From positions 1 to 7,353 of the forward strand of contig JBNKLQ010000296.1 of the NCBI GenBank assembly GCA_050292445.1: a stretch of DNA of 7,353 nucleotides, given 5' to 3'. The translations under genes were made by a program, and so were the position numbers. This stretch comes from Leptofilum sp050292445 (GTDB taxonomy: Bacteria > Chloroflexota > Anaerolineae > Promineifilales > Promineifilaceae). Of this stretch, positions 1 to 5,583 are shown in pieces. Numbering within the stretch: position 1 is the stretch's first letter; every line of letters starts with the position of its first letter. The notes beneath the pieces are model-generated. The model had not been told where the DNA came from. It searched no databases and saw nothing but the letters and a program-made list of their open reading frames with translations.

Positions 1-542
1 TGGGCCATTAAAAAGTACGGTCCCAACACGCCCACCCAACCAAAAAAGATCAACACAAATAAATCGCCCCAGCCAGCATAGCCATATGGCTTGCTGCCTG
101 CGGTGTAGTTCACTGCCGCCCAGATGGCCGCACCGCCTAACACCACAAACACCAGCAGCCCAATTAACCCGTCAATGCCAAAGGCCAACCAAAGCAGCAG
201 CAGGCCACTCACGCCAGACAGAGCGGCAAACAGAATCATGGCTCGTTTCATCGTTGCGGCACTAATTTGGCCCGACTGGACCGCACGCTGGGGTCCTTCG
301 CGCTGCACATGGTCTGCCCCGTGGATGGAATCGCCGTAATCGTTGGCCAGATTGGAAAGGATTTGCAGGAATACGGCCGTTAACAAACAAAGCGTCGTAA
401 TGGGCCAACTATAGGCATCATCCGTGACAGCCAGAAAGGTGCCCAGGGCAATGCAAGAAAGCGCCAGGGGCAGCGTGCGCGGTCGGGCAGCATCGAGCCA
501 CGCTTTACGCAAGGAGGAGGTCGGTTGGGTTGTCTTTGTCAT
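1..542 (-). CDS. menA: 1,4-dihydroxy-2-naphthoate polyprenyltransferase MenA, N-terminal part, runs off left edge
   Basis: This minus-strand frame is open from an ATG at 542-540 to the window edge, giving 180 codons plus two bases. I translated it by hand. MenA is a UbiA-superfamily integral membrane enzyme that attaches a polyprenyl chain to 1,4-dihydroxy-2-naphthoate, giving demethylmenaquinone. The N-terminus carries the family's AWL-x(4)-RPRTLPLA element (about residues 14-27). Around residues 60-80 is the prenyl-diphosphate/Mg2+ site, NLANDYGDSIHGAD, followed by REGPQRAVQSG. Further on, NYTAGSKPYGYAGWGD and FFGWVGVLGPYFL match the conserved middle of MenA rather than UbiA or protoheme farnesyltransferase. 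E. coli MenA is about 300 residues, so roughly the last 40% is missing. There is no Shine-Dalgarno site; a perfect -10 box ends only 9 bp before the ATG. The gene is divergent from the glycosyltransferase. Confidence 0.93.
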   Translation of the reverse strand, partial: MTKTTQPTSSLRKAWLDAARPRTLPLALSCIALGTFLAVTDDAYSWPITTLCLLTAVFLQILSNLANDYGDSIHGADHVQREGPQRAVQSGQISAATMKRAMILFAALSGVSGLLLLWLAFGIDGLIGLLVFVVLGGAAIWAAVNYTAGSKPYGYAGWGDLFVLIFFGWVGVLGPYFLMA

Positions 543-550
543 AAGCGCGA

Positions 551-559
551 ATTATAGCA
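551..559 (-). promoter_or_regulatory. extended -10 promoter for menA
   Basis: Read on the minus strand, 559-551 is TGCTATAAT: a perfect TATAAT preceded by the TGn of an extended -10 element. No good -35 hexamer sits 16-18 bp upstream, which is acceptable for extended -10 promoters. Initiation about 7 bp downstream would fall near 544, only a couple of bases before the ATG at 542, so the transcript would be effectively leaderless. That agrees with the missing Shine-Dalgarno site. Confidence 0.55.
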
Positions 560-651
560 AGAGCCGGCCGTTCTGCCCGGTAAGAGTGTCACCCATTTGT
601 TCGCTCGGGTTCAGAATGAGATAATTTACTCAAGCAGATGTTTTGAGATGA

Positions 652-682
652 TTGATTGTATGACATTGCCCCAAACTAAAAT
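652..682 (+). promoter_or_regulatory. possible promoter for the glycosyltransferase gene
   Basis: TAAAAT at 677-682 matches the -10 consensus at five of six positions. TTGATT at 652-657 could act as a -35 with a long 19-bp spacer; TTGTAT at 656-661 would leave 15 bp. Neither spacing is ideal. Initiation near 689 would again leave almost no leader before the ATG at 692. Confidence 0.35.
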
Positions 683-691
683 GTTGGAATT

Positions 692-2113
692 ATGAAAGCT
701 GGTGCAAGTTCATTTCTACTATGGGTAGTAGCCAGTCTCGCCGCGTATGGCGGGATGGTGTTCTTGCACGTGCAGCACGGATCGTTGCGTGCTAGCGTTA
801 CGCCACAGACCATTGCTTGCTATTTGCTGGCGTTTGCCGCTTATATTGGGGCACTTGTTTGGGTGGAACGGCACGAAAAGTGGCCGATGAAATGGGTATG
901 GGCAACGGCCGTTCTCGCCCGCGCCCTACTCCTATTCACCACGCCCACCCTGTCTGATGATGTGTATCGTTACCAGTGGGATGGTTACGTCGCCCATCAC
1001 AACGTCAGTCCCTACACCTTTGCCATCAACGACCCAGCGCTTGATTACCTGGACATCCCACAACGCACCCTGGCCAACAATACCTGGATGGCCAGCCCTT
1101 ACCTGCCTGCGGCCCAGGTCATCTTCTGGCTGGTTACGTTTGCCCCCCTCAAGCCTGTTTTCATGCAGCTGGCCATGATAATTTTTGATCTGCTCAGTGC
1201 CGCTGTCCTGGCCAAATTGCTGCAGCGGGCCAAACTGCCCCCTCACCGCCTCCTGCTCTACCTCTGGAACCCCCTTGTGATCGTCGAAGTGGCTCACGGC
1301 GCTCACATTGACGCCTGGATGGTGCTGCTGACGGTTACGGCCGTCTATCTCACCCTTCACAATTCAAAATTTACTATTCACAATTTCCTCTCCCCCTTGT
1401 TCCTTGCCCTGGCTACCCTCACCAAAATAATCCCCGTGCTGGCGTTGCCCGTTCTGTTCTGGCGCTGGTCGTGGCGACAGCGCATCTTTTATGGCATGGT
1501 CACCGTGGCTCTGCTGCTCCCTTCTGGCTGGCGAGCTGGCTGGGGATTAAGCGGCGAGTTAGATGGACGGGGTGTGTTTGGCGCGCTGCGCATTTACACC
1601 AATCAATGGAACTTTAACAGCGGCCTGTTTCATTGGCTGGAAGTACGCCTGGGAGCACCTGGATATGGCGCGCCGTTTCCTGCTGCCCAAAACATCGTGC
1701 TAGCGATGATGATGCTGACGCTGCTGGTCATTTGGCTTGTGGCCCGGCATCATTCAGGTGAAAGGGCGATCTTGCGCTTGACGGCCGTTCCCTTCATGGC
1801 CAATTTCATCCTTACCCCCACCGTCCATCCCTGGTATCTCCTCATTTTGCTGGCATTTTTGCCCTTCCTACCGCCGACCAAAGGCGAAACGCGCTGGTGG
1901 TGGCTGGCGGCGCTGCCCTGGCTTTACCTCAGCGGTGCCCTGATTTTCTCTTACCTCACATACCTGAATCCGCAGCAGCCGGCTGAGCTAGAATGGGTGC
2001 GGCAGCTTGAGTGGCTGCCGACGCTGCTCCTGGTGGCTGTGGGGGCCACGGCCGTTCCCTTTTTAGTCCGGCCAGCCAGTTTCCAGCGGAGGGAAGGTGA
2101 ACGCATGGTATAA
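692..2113 (+). CDS. GT-C fold polyprenyl-phosphate-sugar-dependent glycosyltransferase (DUF2029/GT87- or MptB-like), integral membrane
   Basis: The 473-residue product is hydrophobic, with about ten or more membrane segments. GT-C enzymes transfer a sugar (often mannose) from a polyprenyl-phosphate donor on the outer face of the membrane. Diagnostic elements: TLSDDVYRYQWDG (residues 86-98) in the first large loop, with the paired acidic residues D89-D90 expected at the metal/catalytic site; SPYTF (106-110); WNPLVIVEVAHGAHIDAW (192-209); and TPTVHPWY (375-382). This is the usual motif order of DUF2029/GT87 and polyprenol-phosphomannose-dependent enzymes. The acceptor cannot be told from sequence. 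The ATG at 692 has no Shine-Dalgarno site but is preceded by a -10-like box. Residues 223-232 are encoded by an AT-rich heptamer array that looks foreign to the gene. The stop codon overlaps a promoter for the next gene. Confidence 0.85.
   Translation: MKAGASSFLLWVVASLAAYGGMVFLHVQHGSLRASVTPQTIACYLLAFAAYIGALVWVERHEKWPMKWVWATAVLARALLLFTTPTLSDDVYRYQWDGYVAHHNVSPYTFAINDPALDYLDIPQRTLANNTWMASPYLPAAQVIFWLVTFAPLKPVFMQLAMIIFDLLSAAVLAKLLQRAKLPPHRLLLYLWNPLVIVEVAHGAHIDAWMVLLTVTAVYLTLHNSKFTIHNFLSPLFLALATLTKIIPVLALPVLFWRWSWRQRIFYGMVTVALLLPSGWRAGWGLSGELDGRGVFGALRIYTNQWNFNSGLFHWLEVRLGAPGYGAPFPAAQNIVLAMMMLTLLVIWLVARHHSGERAILRLTAVPFMANFILTPTVHPWYLLILLAFLPFLPPTKGETRWWWLAALPWLYLSGALIFSYLTYLNPQQPAELEWVRQLEWLPTLLLVAVGATAVPFLVRPASFQRREGERMV
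1356..1383 (+). repeat. array of four 7-bp units inside the glycosyltransferase gene
   Basis: Four consecutive heptamers of consensus TTYAMWA occupy 1356-1383; the first and fourth are identical (TTCACAA). The nonamer TTCACAATT recurs exactly 21 bp apart (1356-1364 and 1377-1385). The stretch is far richer in A and T than the flanking gene and encodes a polar loop (residues 223-232, HNSKFTIHNF) between two membrane segments, in which HN recurs at a 7-residue interval. Confidence 0.75.
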
Positions 2114-2114
2114 T
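2106..2114 (+). promoter_or_regulatory. extended -10 promoter for the lipoprotein gene, overlapping the upstream stop codon
   Basis: TGGTATAAT at 2106-2114 is a perfect extended -10 element. It lies across the last codons and TAA stop (2111-2113) of the glycosyltransferase gene. No clear -35 is present. Initiation near 2121 would give a leader of about 32 nt containing the strong ribosome binding site at 2141-2148, so the lipoprotein gene probably has its own promoter. Confidence 0.55.
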
Positions 2115-2140
2115 CTCCCCAGTTCATTGCGTGAAAAACG

Positions 2141-2148
2141 AAGGAGGT
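2141..2148 (+). promoter_or_regulatory. strong Shine-Dalgarno site for the lipoprotein gene
   Basis: AAGGAGGT is a near-complete anti-16S complement ending 4 nt before the ATG at 2153. It is one of the few strong Shine-Dalgarno sites in the window and fixes the start of the lipoprotein gene. Confidence 0.85.
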
Positions 2149-2152
2149 CACT

Positions 2153-2515
2153 ATGTCCCGGTTTATGGTTGTTTTGTTGGTAACGGCCGTTCTTCTGGTC
2201 GCCTGTGGTGGCACAGATTCCCTGACAGCCGATGCGGGCGATGATTTTTCGGTTAAGATGGGCGAACAGCCCCATTTTGATGGCTGCGCCTCCACCGGTA
2301 ACATCACCAATTACAAGTGGACCATTGTCAACGCACCGCAAGAAATGAGCGAAGACGTGGGCAAGGTGATTCGGGAGACTGAACCTGAATGTGCCTTTAC
2401 TTTGGATGCACAGATGGGCGTCGATGAAGTTGGTGTATGGGAGGTCCAGTTGGAAGTCCAAAATGATGCTGGGGATACGGCCGTAGACACCGTAAACGTC
2501 ACCGTGACACAATAA
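2153..2515 (+). CDS. small secreted lipoprotein with one PKD/Ig-like domain
   Basis: The 120-residue product opens with a lipoprotein signal peptide: MSRF, a hydrophobic core, then lipobox LVAC with C18 as the residue to be lipidated, followed by GG. The mature part, about residues 26-119, resembles a single PKD/Ig-like beta-sandwich. TADAGDDFSVKMGE is the first-strand pattern, FDGCASTGNITNYKWTI corresponds to the PKD D-G-S/x-A-S…YxW core, and GVWEVQLEVQNDAGDTAVDTVNVTV is the typical final hairpin. C45 and C80 could form a disulfide outside the cytoplasm. PKD domains usually mediate protein or polysaccharide contacts; no catalytic residues are evident. It has its own promoter and ribosome binding site and may be cotranscribed with the transporter gene 15 bp downstream. 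Its role is unknown. Confidence 0.85.
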   Translation: MSRFMVVLLVTAVLLVACGGTDSLTADAGDDFSVKMGEQPHFDGCASTGNITNYKWTIVNAPQEMSEDVGKVIRETEPECAFTLDAQMGVDEVGVWEVQLEVQNDAGDTAVDTVNVTVTQ

Positions 2516-2530
2516 AACCAACCCCTCAAT

Positions 2531-3550
2531 ATGATTACGACAATACTTTTAGCGATTCTGGCCGGTGTGGCCTTAGGTTACGTCCTTGAGCGCGGGGATT
2601 TCTGTTTTCACAGCACCTGGCGCGGCCTCTTTCGCCAGCCGCAAGCGCTGGACCTGATGCGAGCTTACTGGCTGACGCTCCTGGTAAGCATTCCCTTGGT
2701 GCAAGGCATGATCGCCCTGAGCTGGATCGAACCGTGGGTGCCGCCCTTTGCCTGGCAGGCCAACCTGGCCGGTGGTTTGATTTTCGGCGTAGGAATGGCA
2801 GTAGCGGCAACGTGCATCACTGGCCTGTTTTACAAGTTGGGACACGGCATGTTGGGCACGCTGATTGGGCTGGCTGCCTGGGCGGTGGGCGACGTTATCA
2901 CCTATCGCGGTCCTCTGGCCCCGTGGCGCAACGCGCTCAATGCTGCGCCGTTGACTGTCGATGGTGCCAGTGCCACGGTGCTAAACTTGTTTGGCCCGAT
3001 TGGTGGCCTGTTGTTGCTGGGGCTGGGAGTGGTAACGGCCGTCATCCTCTACCGTGCCCCTCGTCCTAACCGGGATAAATTATGGGGCTGGCCCATGCTG
3101 GGTCTGGCAACCGGTGTCGTCACCAGCCTAGCCTGGCTGCTGGCCCGCAGCGGCGGCACCAATTACCCTTACGGCACGTCCCGCGTTCCCACCGGCCTGC
3201 TAGAAGCGTTGACCAGCGCAGGCGGTAGCGGTCCGCTGTGGATTCCGGTGGCGCTGATGAGCATCATTCCTGGCGCTTTTTTGGCGGCCTGGCTGTCCGG
3301 CACATTGTGGGTGCGTGGCGAAACCTTGCGCCGTTATGCCGAACTGGCCGCTGGTGGCTTCTTGATGGGCGTAGGCGCGGCCGTGGCCGGTGGCTGCAAT
3401 TTGGGCCACTCCCTGATCGGTGTGCCTTTGTTATCGTTGGGTAGCATTGTAAGCACGCTGGCGATGGGTCTTGGCGTTTACCTGGATCACCGCCTGCTGG
3501 CATTGCGCCTGGGGCAGCAGCCACAACCGACCGGCGAAACTGCCCTGTAA
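2531..3550 (+). CDS. YeeE/YedE-family (TsuA-like) sulfur-compound transporter
   Basis: The 339-residue protein has about nine or ten hydrophobic segments. YeeE/YedE proteins are inner-membrane transporters; the characterised member TsuA imports thiosulfate, passing it along conserved cysteines. The three expected cysteines are present: C25 in ERGDFCF, C95 in GVGMAVAATCITG, and C289 in GVGAAVAGGCNLGHS, each near a glycine-rich membrane hairpin. The two GGxxxGxGxAxxxxC repeats reflect the family's internal pseudo-symmetry. Length is normal. The ATG at 2531 has no Shine-Dalgarno site and lies 15 bp after the lipoprotein stop, suggesting cotranscription. The substrate could be thiosulfate or another small sulfur compound. 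No tusA/yeeD-type partner lies next to it, so I give no gene symbol. Confidence 0.88.
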   Translation: MITTILLAILAGVALGYVLERGDFCFHSTWRGLFRQPQALDLMRAYWLTLLVSIPLVQGMIALSWIEPWVPPFAWQANLAGGLIFGVGMAVAATCITGLFYKLGHGMLGTLIGLAAWAVGDVITYRGPLAPWRNALNAAPLTVDGASATVLNLFGPIGGLLLLGLGVVTAVILYRAPRPNRDKLWGWPMLGLATGVVTSLAWLLARSGGTNYPYGTSRVPTGLLEALTSAGGSGPLWIPVALMSIIPGAFLAAWLSGTLWVRGETLRRYAELAAGGFLMGVGAAVAGGCNLGHSLIGVPLLSLGSIVSTLAMGLGVYLDHRLLALRLGQQPQPTGETAL

Positions 3551-3591
3551 TATCGTTGTAATTTTTATTGTGTATACTCCCGCCATGCATG

Positions 3592-3597
3592 AAGGAG
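3592..3597 (+). promoter_or_regulatory. Shine-Dalgarno site that fixes the radical SAM gene start
   Basis: AAGGAG at 3592-3597 lies 9 nt before the ATG at 3607. This favours that start over an in-frame TTG at 3568, which would add a 13-residue extension with no family resemblance. A weak -10-like TATACT lies at 3573-3578, so a promoter may sit in the short gap after the transporter gene; no matching -35 was found. Confidence 0.7.
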
Positions 3598-3606
3598 AAA
3601 CATTTC

Positions 3607-4506
3607 ATGGCTAAATTGCTGTTAGTCCATCCCCTATTTTTGAGCCAGAGTCCTGAGGAGAAGGCGGCGGACAGCCCTTACTTTCCCCTGGGGCTGCTCT
3701 ATCTGGCCGGATACGTGCGGGAACGGGGGCATGAGGTTGCCATATTTGACGGTACTTTTGAAGTTGATGTAACGGCCTTCGCCCGGCGTTTAACCGCCGA
3801 ATCTCCGGACGTGGTGGGCATTTCGGCTCTGCTACCCACCAGAACGATGGCCCTGACACTGGCTCAGATGGCTAAGGATGCGGGCAAGGTTGTCATTCTG
3901 GGCGGGCCAGACCCCACCAAAGACCCGGCCCGCTATCTGGCAGATGAGCAGGTAGACGTTGTGGTCCACCACGAAGGCGAACAAACCATCGTGGCCCTGC
4001 TGGATTTGTTTGAGGTTGGCCAACTGACACCCGCAGCGTTGCAGGATGAGCCAGGGATTGCGTTTCGAGAGGAAAACGGCCGTATCCACATCAACCAACC
4101 GCGCCCACCCATCGAAAACCTGAATACCCTGCCGCTGCCTGCCCGCGATCTGATAGACATGGAACGGTACCTGCACACCTGGCAAGAAAACAAAGGGTAT
4201 GCTTCGCTGACCATCACCACCTCGCGCGGCTGTCCTTACGGCTGCGAATGGTGCCATGATGCCGTCCACGGCACTGAATTTCGGCAGCGGTCGCCGGAAA
4301 GCGTGGCCGCCGAAATGAAGCTGTTAAAAGAGACGTACCAGATCGACCGGCTGCGCGTGGTGGATGACGTTGATGGCATTAGCCGGGAATGGATTGAGAC
4401 GTGGGCCGAAACGGCCGAAGCTCTCGATGCGGCTATTCCCTTTGAAGCTCTGAACGACCTGGAGCGCCAGGACATCCCCCTGCTGGACGTGCGCGACAGC
4501 CTCTGA
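3607..4506 (+). CDS. B12-binding-domain radical SAM protein, short or C-terminally truncated
   Basis: The product is 299 residues. Residues about 1-135 form a cobalamin-binding Rossmann-like domain typical of class B radical SAM enzymes: KLLLVHPLF, FPLGLLYLAGYVRERGHEV, VVGISALLPT and VVILGGPDPT. The linker LPLPARDLI precedes the radical SAM core. C209, C213 and C216 (SRGCPYGCEWC) form the Cx3Cx2C motif that holds the [4Fe-4S] cluster. Typical relatives run to 450 or more residues. Here only 83 residues follow the last cysteine, enough for roughly the first third of the barrel, and the frame ends at TGA (4504-4506). The other two frames do not continue the domain, so one indel does not explain it. 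Twenty-two sense codons follow in frame before the next stop (4573-4575). It may be a truncated gene or a naturally short variant. Substrate unknown. Confidence 0.8.
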   Translation: MAKLLLVHPLFLSQSPEEKAADSPYFPLGLLYLAGYVRERGHEVAIFDGTFEVDVTAFARRLTAESPDVVGISALLPTRTMALTLAQMAKDAGKVVILGGPDPTKDPARYLADEQVDVVVHHEGEQTIVALLDLFEVGQLTPAALQDEPGIAFREENGRIHINQPRPPIENLNTLPLPARDLIDMERYLHTWQENKGYASLTITTSRGCPYGCEWCHDAVHGTEFRQRSPESVAAEMKLLKETYQIDRLRVVDDVDGISREWIETWAETAEALDAAIPFEALNDLERQDIPLLDVRDSL

Positions 4507-4580
4507 AAGAAGCGCAACGTTTATTTCCCCACCGTGAGTGAGGGATTACATGCTCCACCGTTAGAGGAAGAGTGACCGGT

Positions 4581-4608
4581 TATCGGTAATCAGTAATCGG
4601 TAATCAGT
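4581..4608 (-). repeat. array of four 7-bp units, inverted relative to the array after the methyltransferase gene
   Basis: On the minus strand this is four heptamers alternating ACTGATT and ACCGATT (the last unit ends in A). On the plus strand it reads as two 14-bp units agreeing at 13 of 14 positions (4582-4595 and 4596-4609). TAA at 4587, 4594 and 4601, then TGA at 4608, put a stop in each of the three plus-strand frames. The core unit ACTGATT is shared with 5418-5445 on the opposite strand. Confidence 0.8.
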
Positions 4609-4631
4609 GACCCTTCCGGAATTGTGATTTG

Positions 4632-4661
4632 ATCTGTGTTTATCTGCGTTAATCTGTGTCC
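4632..4661 (+). repeat. array of three 10-bp units (ATCTGYGTNN)
   Basis: Three consecutive decamers begin ATCTG at 4632, 4642 and 4652. They share ATCTGYGT and differ in the last two bases. The core CTGTG is also that of the array at 6825-6862. The third unit contains the GTG at 4656 that could be mistaken for the methyltransferase start. Confidence 0.7.
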
Positions 4662-4676
4662 TGTTTTCAAATAGTT

Positions 4677-5429
4677 ATGCAGCTAAATTTTTTTTCTGAG
4701 GGGTCGCCATTTTTACAGCATCCTCTGCTGACGGCCGAACGCACGGCCAGGGAGGTGGATTTTGTGGTGTCCCAACTGGGATTGTCGCCAGGCGCGCGGG
4801 TGTTGGACGTGGGCTGTGGTTTTGGTCGGCACAGCCTGGCACTGGCGCAGCGTGGTTTTGCCGTGATGGGGATTGATCCGGCCGCCGCCATGATTGCCGC
4901 CGCACGGGAACGGGCGGCCCAAGCGGGCATGACGCTTGATCTGCAAACGATTCCCGCTGAAACGTTTACAACCGATACGCCCTTTGACGCCGCCATTTGC
5001 CTTTTTACCACCTTGGGGCAAGTTTCCAAACAGGGTGAAAACAGTCGCCTGGTGGAAAACATGTATGCTGTCTTACGGCCGTCCGGCCAATTTGTGGTAG
5101 AACTGCCGCAGCGAGAAACGGCCGTGCGTCAGCTAAAAACCAGCGAGCAGTTCGGCAGCGGCGAGCGGTACACCACGGTCACTCGCACCTTTGACGCTGG
5201 CGACAACACAGTCAGCGAAATATTTACCCTGGTCGCGCCCGAAGGAGAGCGCACGTACCGGCTCCGTTATCGTTTGTTCAGCCGGGATGAGTTGGTGGAT
5301 TTGTTAGCCGGAGCGGGCTTCGGTGTTACGGCCGTTTACGGCGATTACGATGGTCATCCTCTGAAATCCGACAGCGCCATCATCATCGCCATCGGCCAAA
5401 AACCGCCCACCAACCTAACTGATTACTGA
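4677..5429 (+). CDS. class I SAM-dependent methyltransferase (methyltransferase domain 25-like)
   Basis: The 250-residue cytoplasmic protein has a Rossmann-type methyltransferase fold. Motif I is VLDVGCGFGRHS (residues 42-53). The acidic residue that binds the SAM ribose is D67 in VMGIDPA (63-69). The segment FDAAICLFTTLG (103-114) is motif IV-like, and LRPSGQFVVE (133-142) is the post-motif strand that follows it. The C-terminal half includes RYRLFSRDELVDLLAGAGFGV, a usual late element that closes the sheet. The substrate cannot be inferred; it is not a clear UbiE/MenG. I chose the ATG at 4677 over an in-frame GTG at 4656 because the GTG lies inside a tandem repeat. Neither has a Shine-Dalgarno site. 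The last four codons and the stop lie within the heptamer array at 5418-5445. Confidence 0.85.
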   Translation: MQLNFFSEGSPFLQHPLLTAERTAREVDFVVSQLGLSPGARVLDVGCGFGRHSLALAQRGFAVMGIDPAAAMIAAARERAAQAGMTLDLQTIPAETFTTDTPFDAAICLFTTLGQVSKQGENSRLVENMYAVLRPSGQFVVELPQRETAVRQLKTSEQFGSGERYTTVTRTFDAGDNTVSEIFTLVAPEGERTYRLRYRLFSRDELVDLLAGAGFGVTAVYGDYDGHPLKSDSAIIIAIGQKPPTNLTDY

Positions 5430-5445
5430 CCACTGAATACTGACA
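5418..5445 (+). repeat. array of four ACTGANN heptamers spanning the methyltransferase stop codon
   Basis: Four consecutive 7-bp units of consensus ACTGANN fill 5418-5445, and a partial fifth (ACT) touches the next ATG at 5449. TGA occurs at 5420, 5427, 5434 and 5441. Because 7 is one more than a multiple of 3, the stops cycle through all three frames. The TGA at 5427 ends the methyltransferase gene. The array is related to 4581-4608 but lies in the opposite orientation. Confidence 0.8.
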
Positions 5446-5448
5446 ACT

Positions 5449-5583
5449 ATGTTTCCCTGGCTTACTCCTGACATCCTCCACCTGCTCTGGCTGGGCTTGT
5501 CATTGACGCTGGCGCTAACGGCCGTTACCTCTCTGTTCTCTTTCATCATGGGAATTCTTATTGGCGTTATGCGGCTGGCACGA
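5449..5583 (+). pseudogene. N-terminal fragment of a polar-amino-acid-type ABC transporter permease
   Basis: From the ATG at 5449 about 44 residues resemble the first membrane helix of HisM/GlnP-type permeases: MFPWLTPDILHLLWLG, the hydrophobic run LTLALTAVTSLFSFIMG, then ILIGVMRLAR. Full permeases of this type are about 220 residues or more and contain an EAA loop, which is absent here. After about 5580 this frame becomes arginine/alanine/glycine-rich nonsense to a stop at 5757. The neighbouring frame begins to match an ABC ATPase instead. There is no Shine-Dalgarno site; the start abuts a heptamer array. I infer a remnant left by a deletion, or a misassembly. It cannot encode a working permease. 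Confidence 0.65.

Larger units (their letters stand above)
543..691. other. divergent intergenic region between menA and the glycosyltransferase gene
   Basis: This 149-bp spacer lies between two head-to-head starts. I see no credible ORF, RNA gene or terminator in it. It must hold the promoters for both directions. The menA-side promoter is clear and the glycosyltransferase-side one is weaker. A degenerate copy of the window's frequent octamer (CGGCCGTT after CC) lies near 565-572. Confidence 0.75.
4507..4676. other. 170-bp spacer with two short tandem arrays
   Basis: This gap between the radical SAM and methyltransferase genes holds no convincing ORF of its own. It contains a 4 x 7-bp array (4581-4608) and a 3 x 10-bp array (4632-4661). 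I found no strong hairpin-plus-T-run terminator and no promoter that I would defend, although the methyltransferase gene presumably needs one here unless it is read from upstream. Confidence 0.6.

Noticed and set aside
124..624. Plus-strand frames at 124-339 and 424-624 as genes
   Set aside because: They lie opposite menA, which has strong family motifs on the minus strand; their translations are low-complexity and resemble no family.
2063..2521. Minus-strand open frames across the lipoprotein gene
   Set aside because: The plus strand carries a lipobox, a strong ribosome binding site and a PKD-like pattern; the opposite frames show no domain features.
3551..3606. Rho-independent terminator after the YeeE gene
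   Set aside because: There is a T-rich run near 3561-3568 but no GC-rich hairpin before it.
4504..4575. Readthrough of the radical SAM TGA as selenocysteine or a recoded stop
   Set aside because: The 22 codons beyond it do not continue the radical SAM fold, and I see no SECIS-like hairpin next to the TGA.
4581..4661. CRISPR array
   Set aside because: Units are 7-10 bp with no unique spacers between them; these are simple tandem repeats.
4656..4676. GTG at 4656 as the methyltransferase start
   Set aside because: It falls inside a tandem repeat unit, has no ribosome binding site and adds residues outside the family domain; the ATG at 4677 is simpler.
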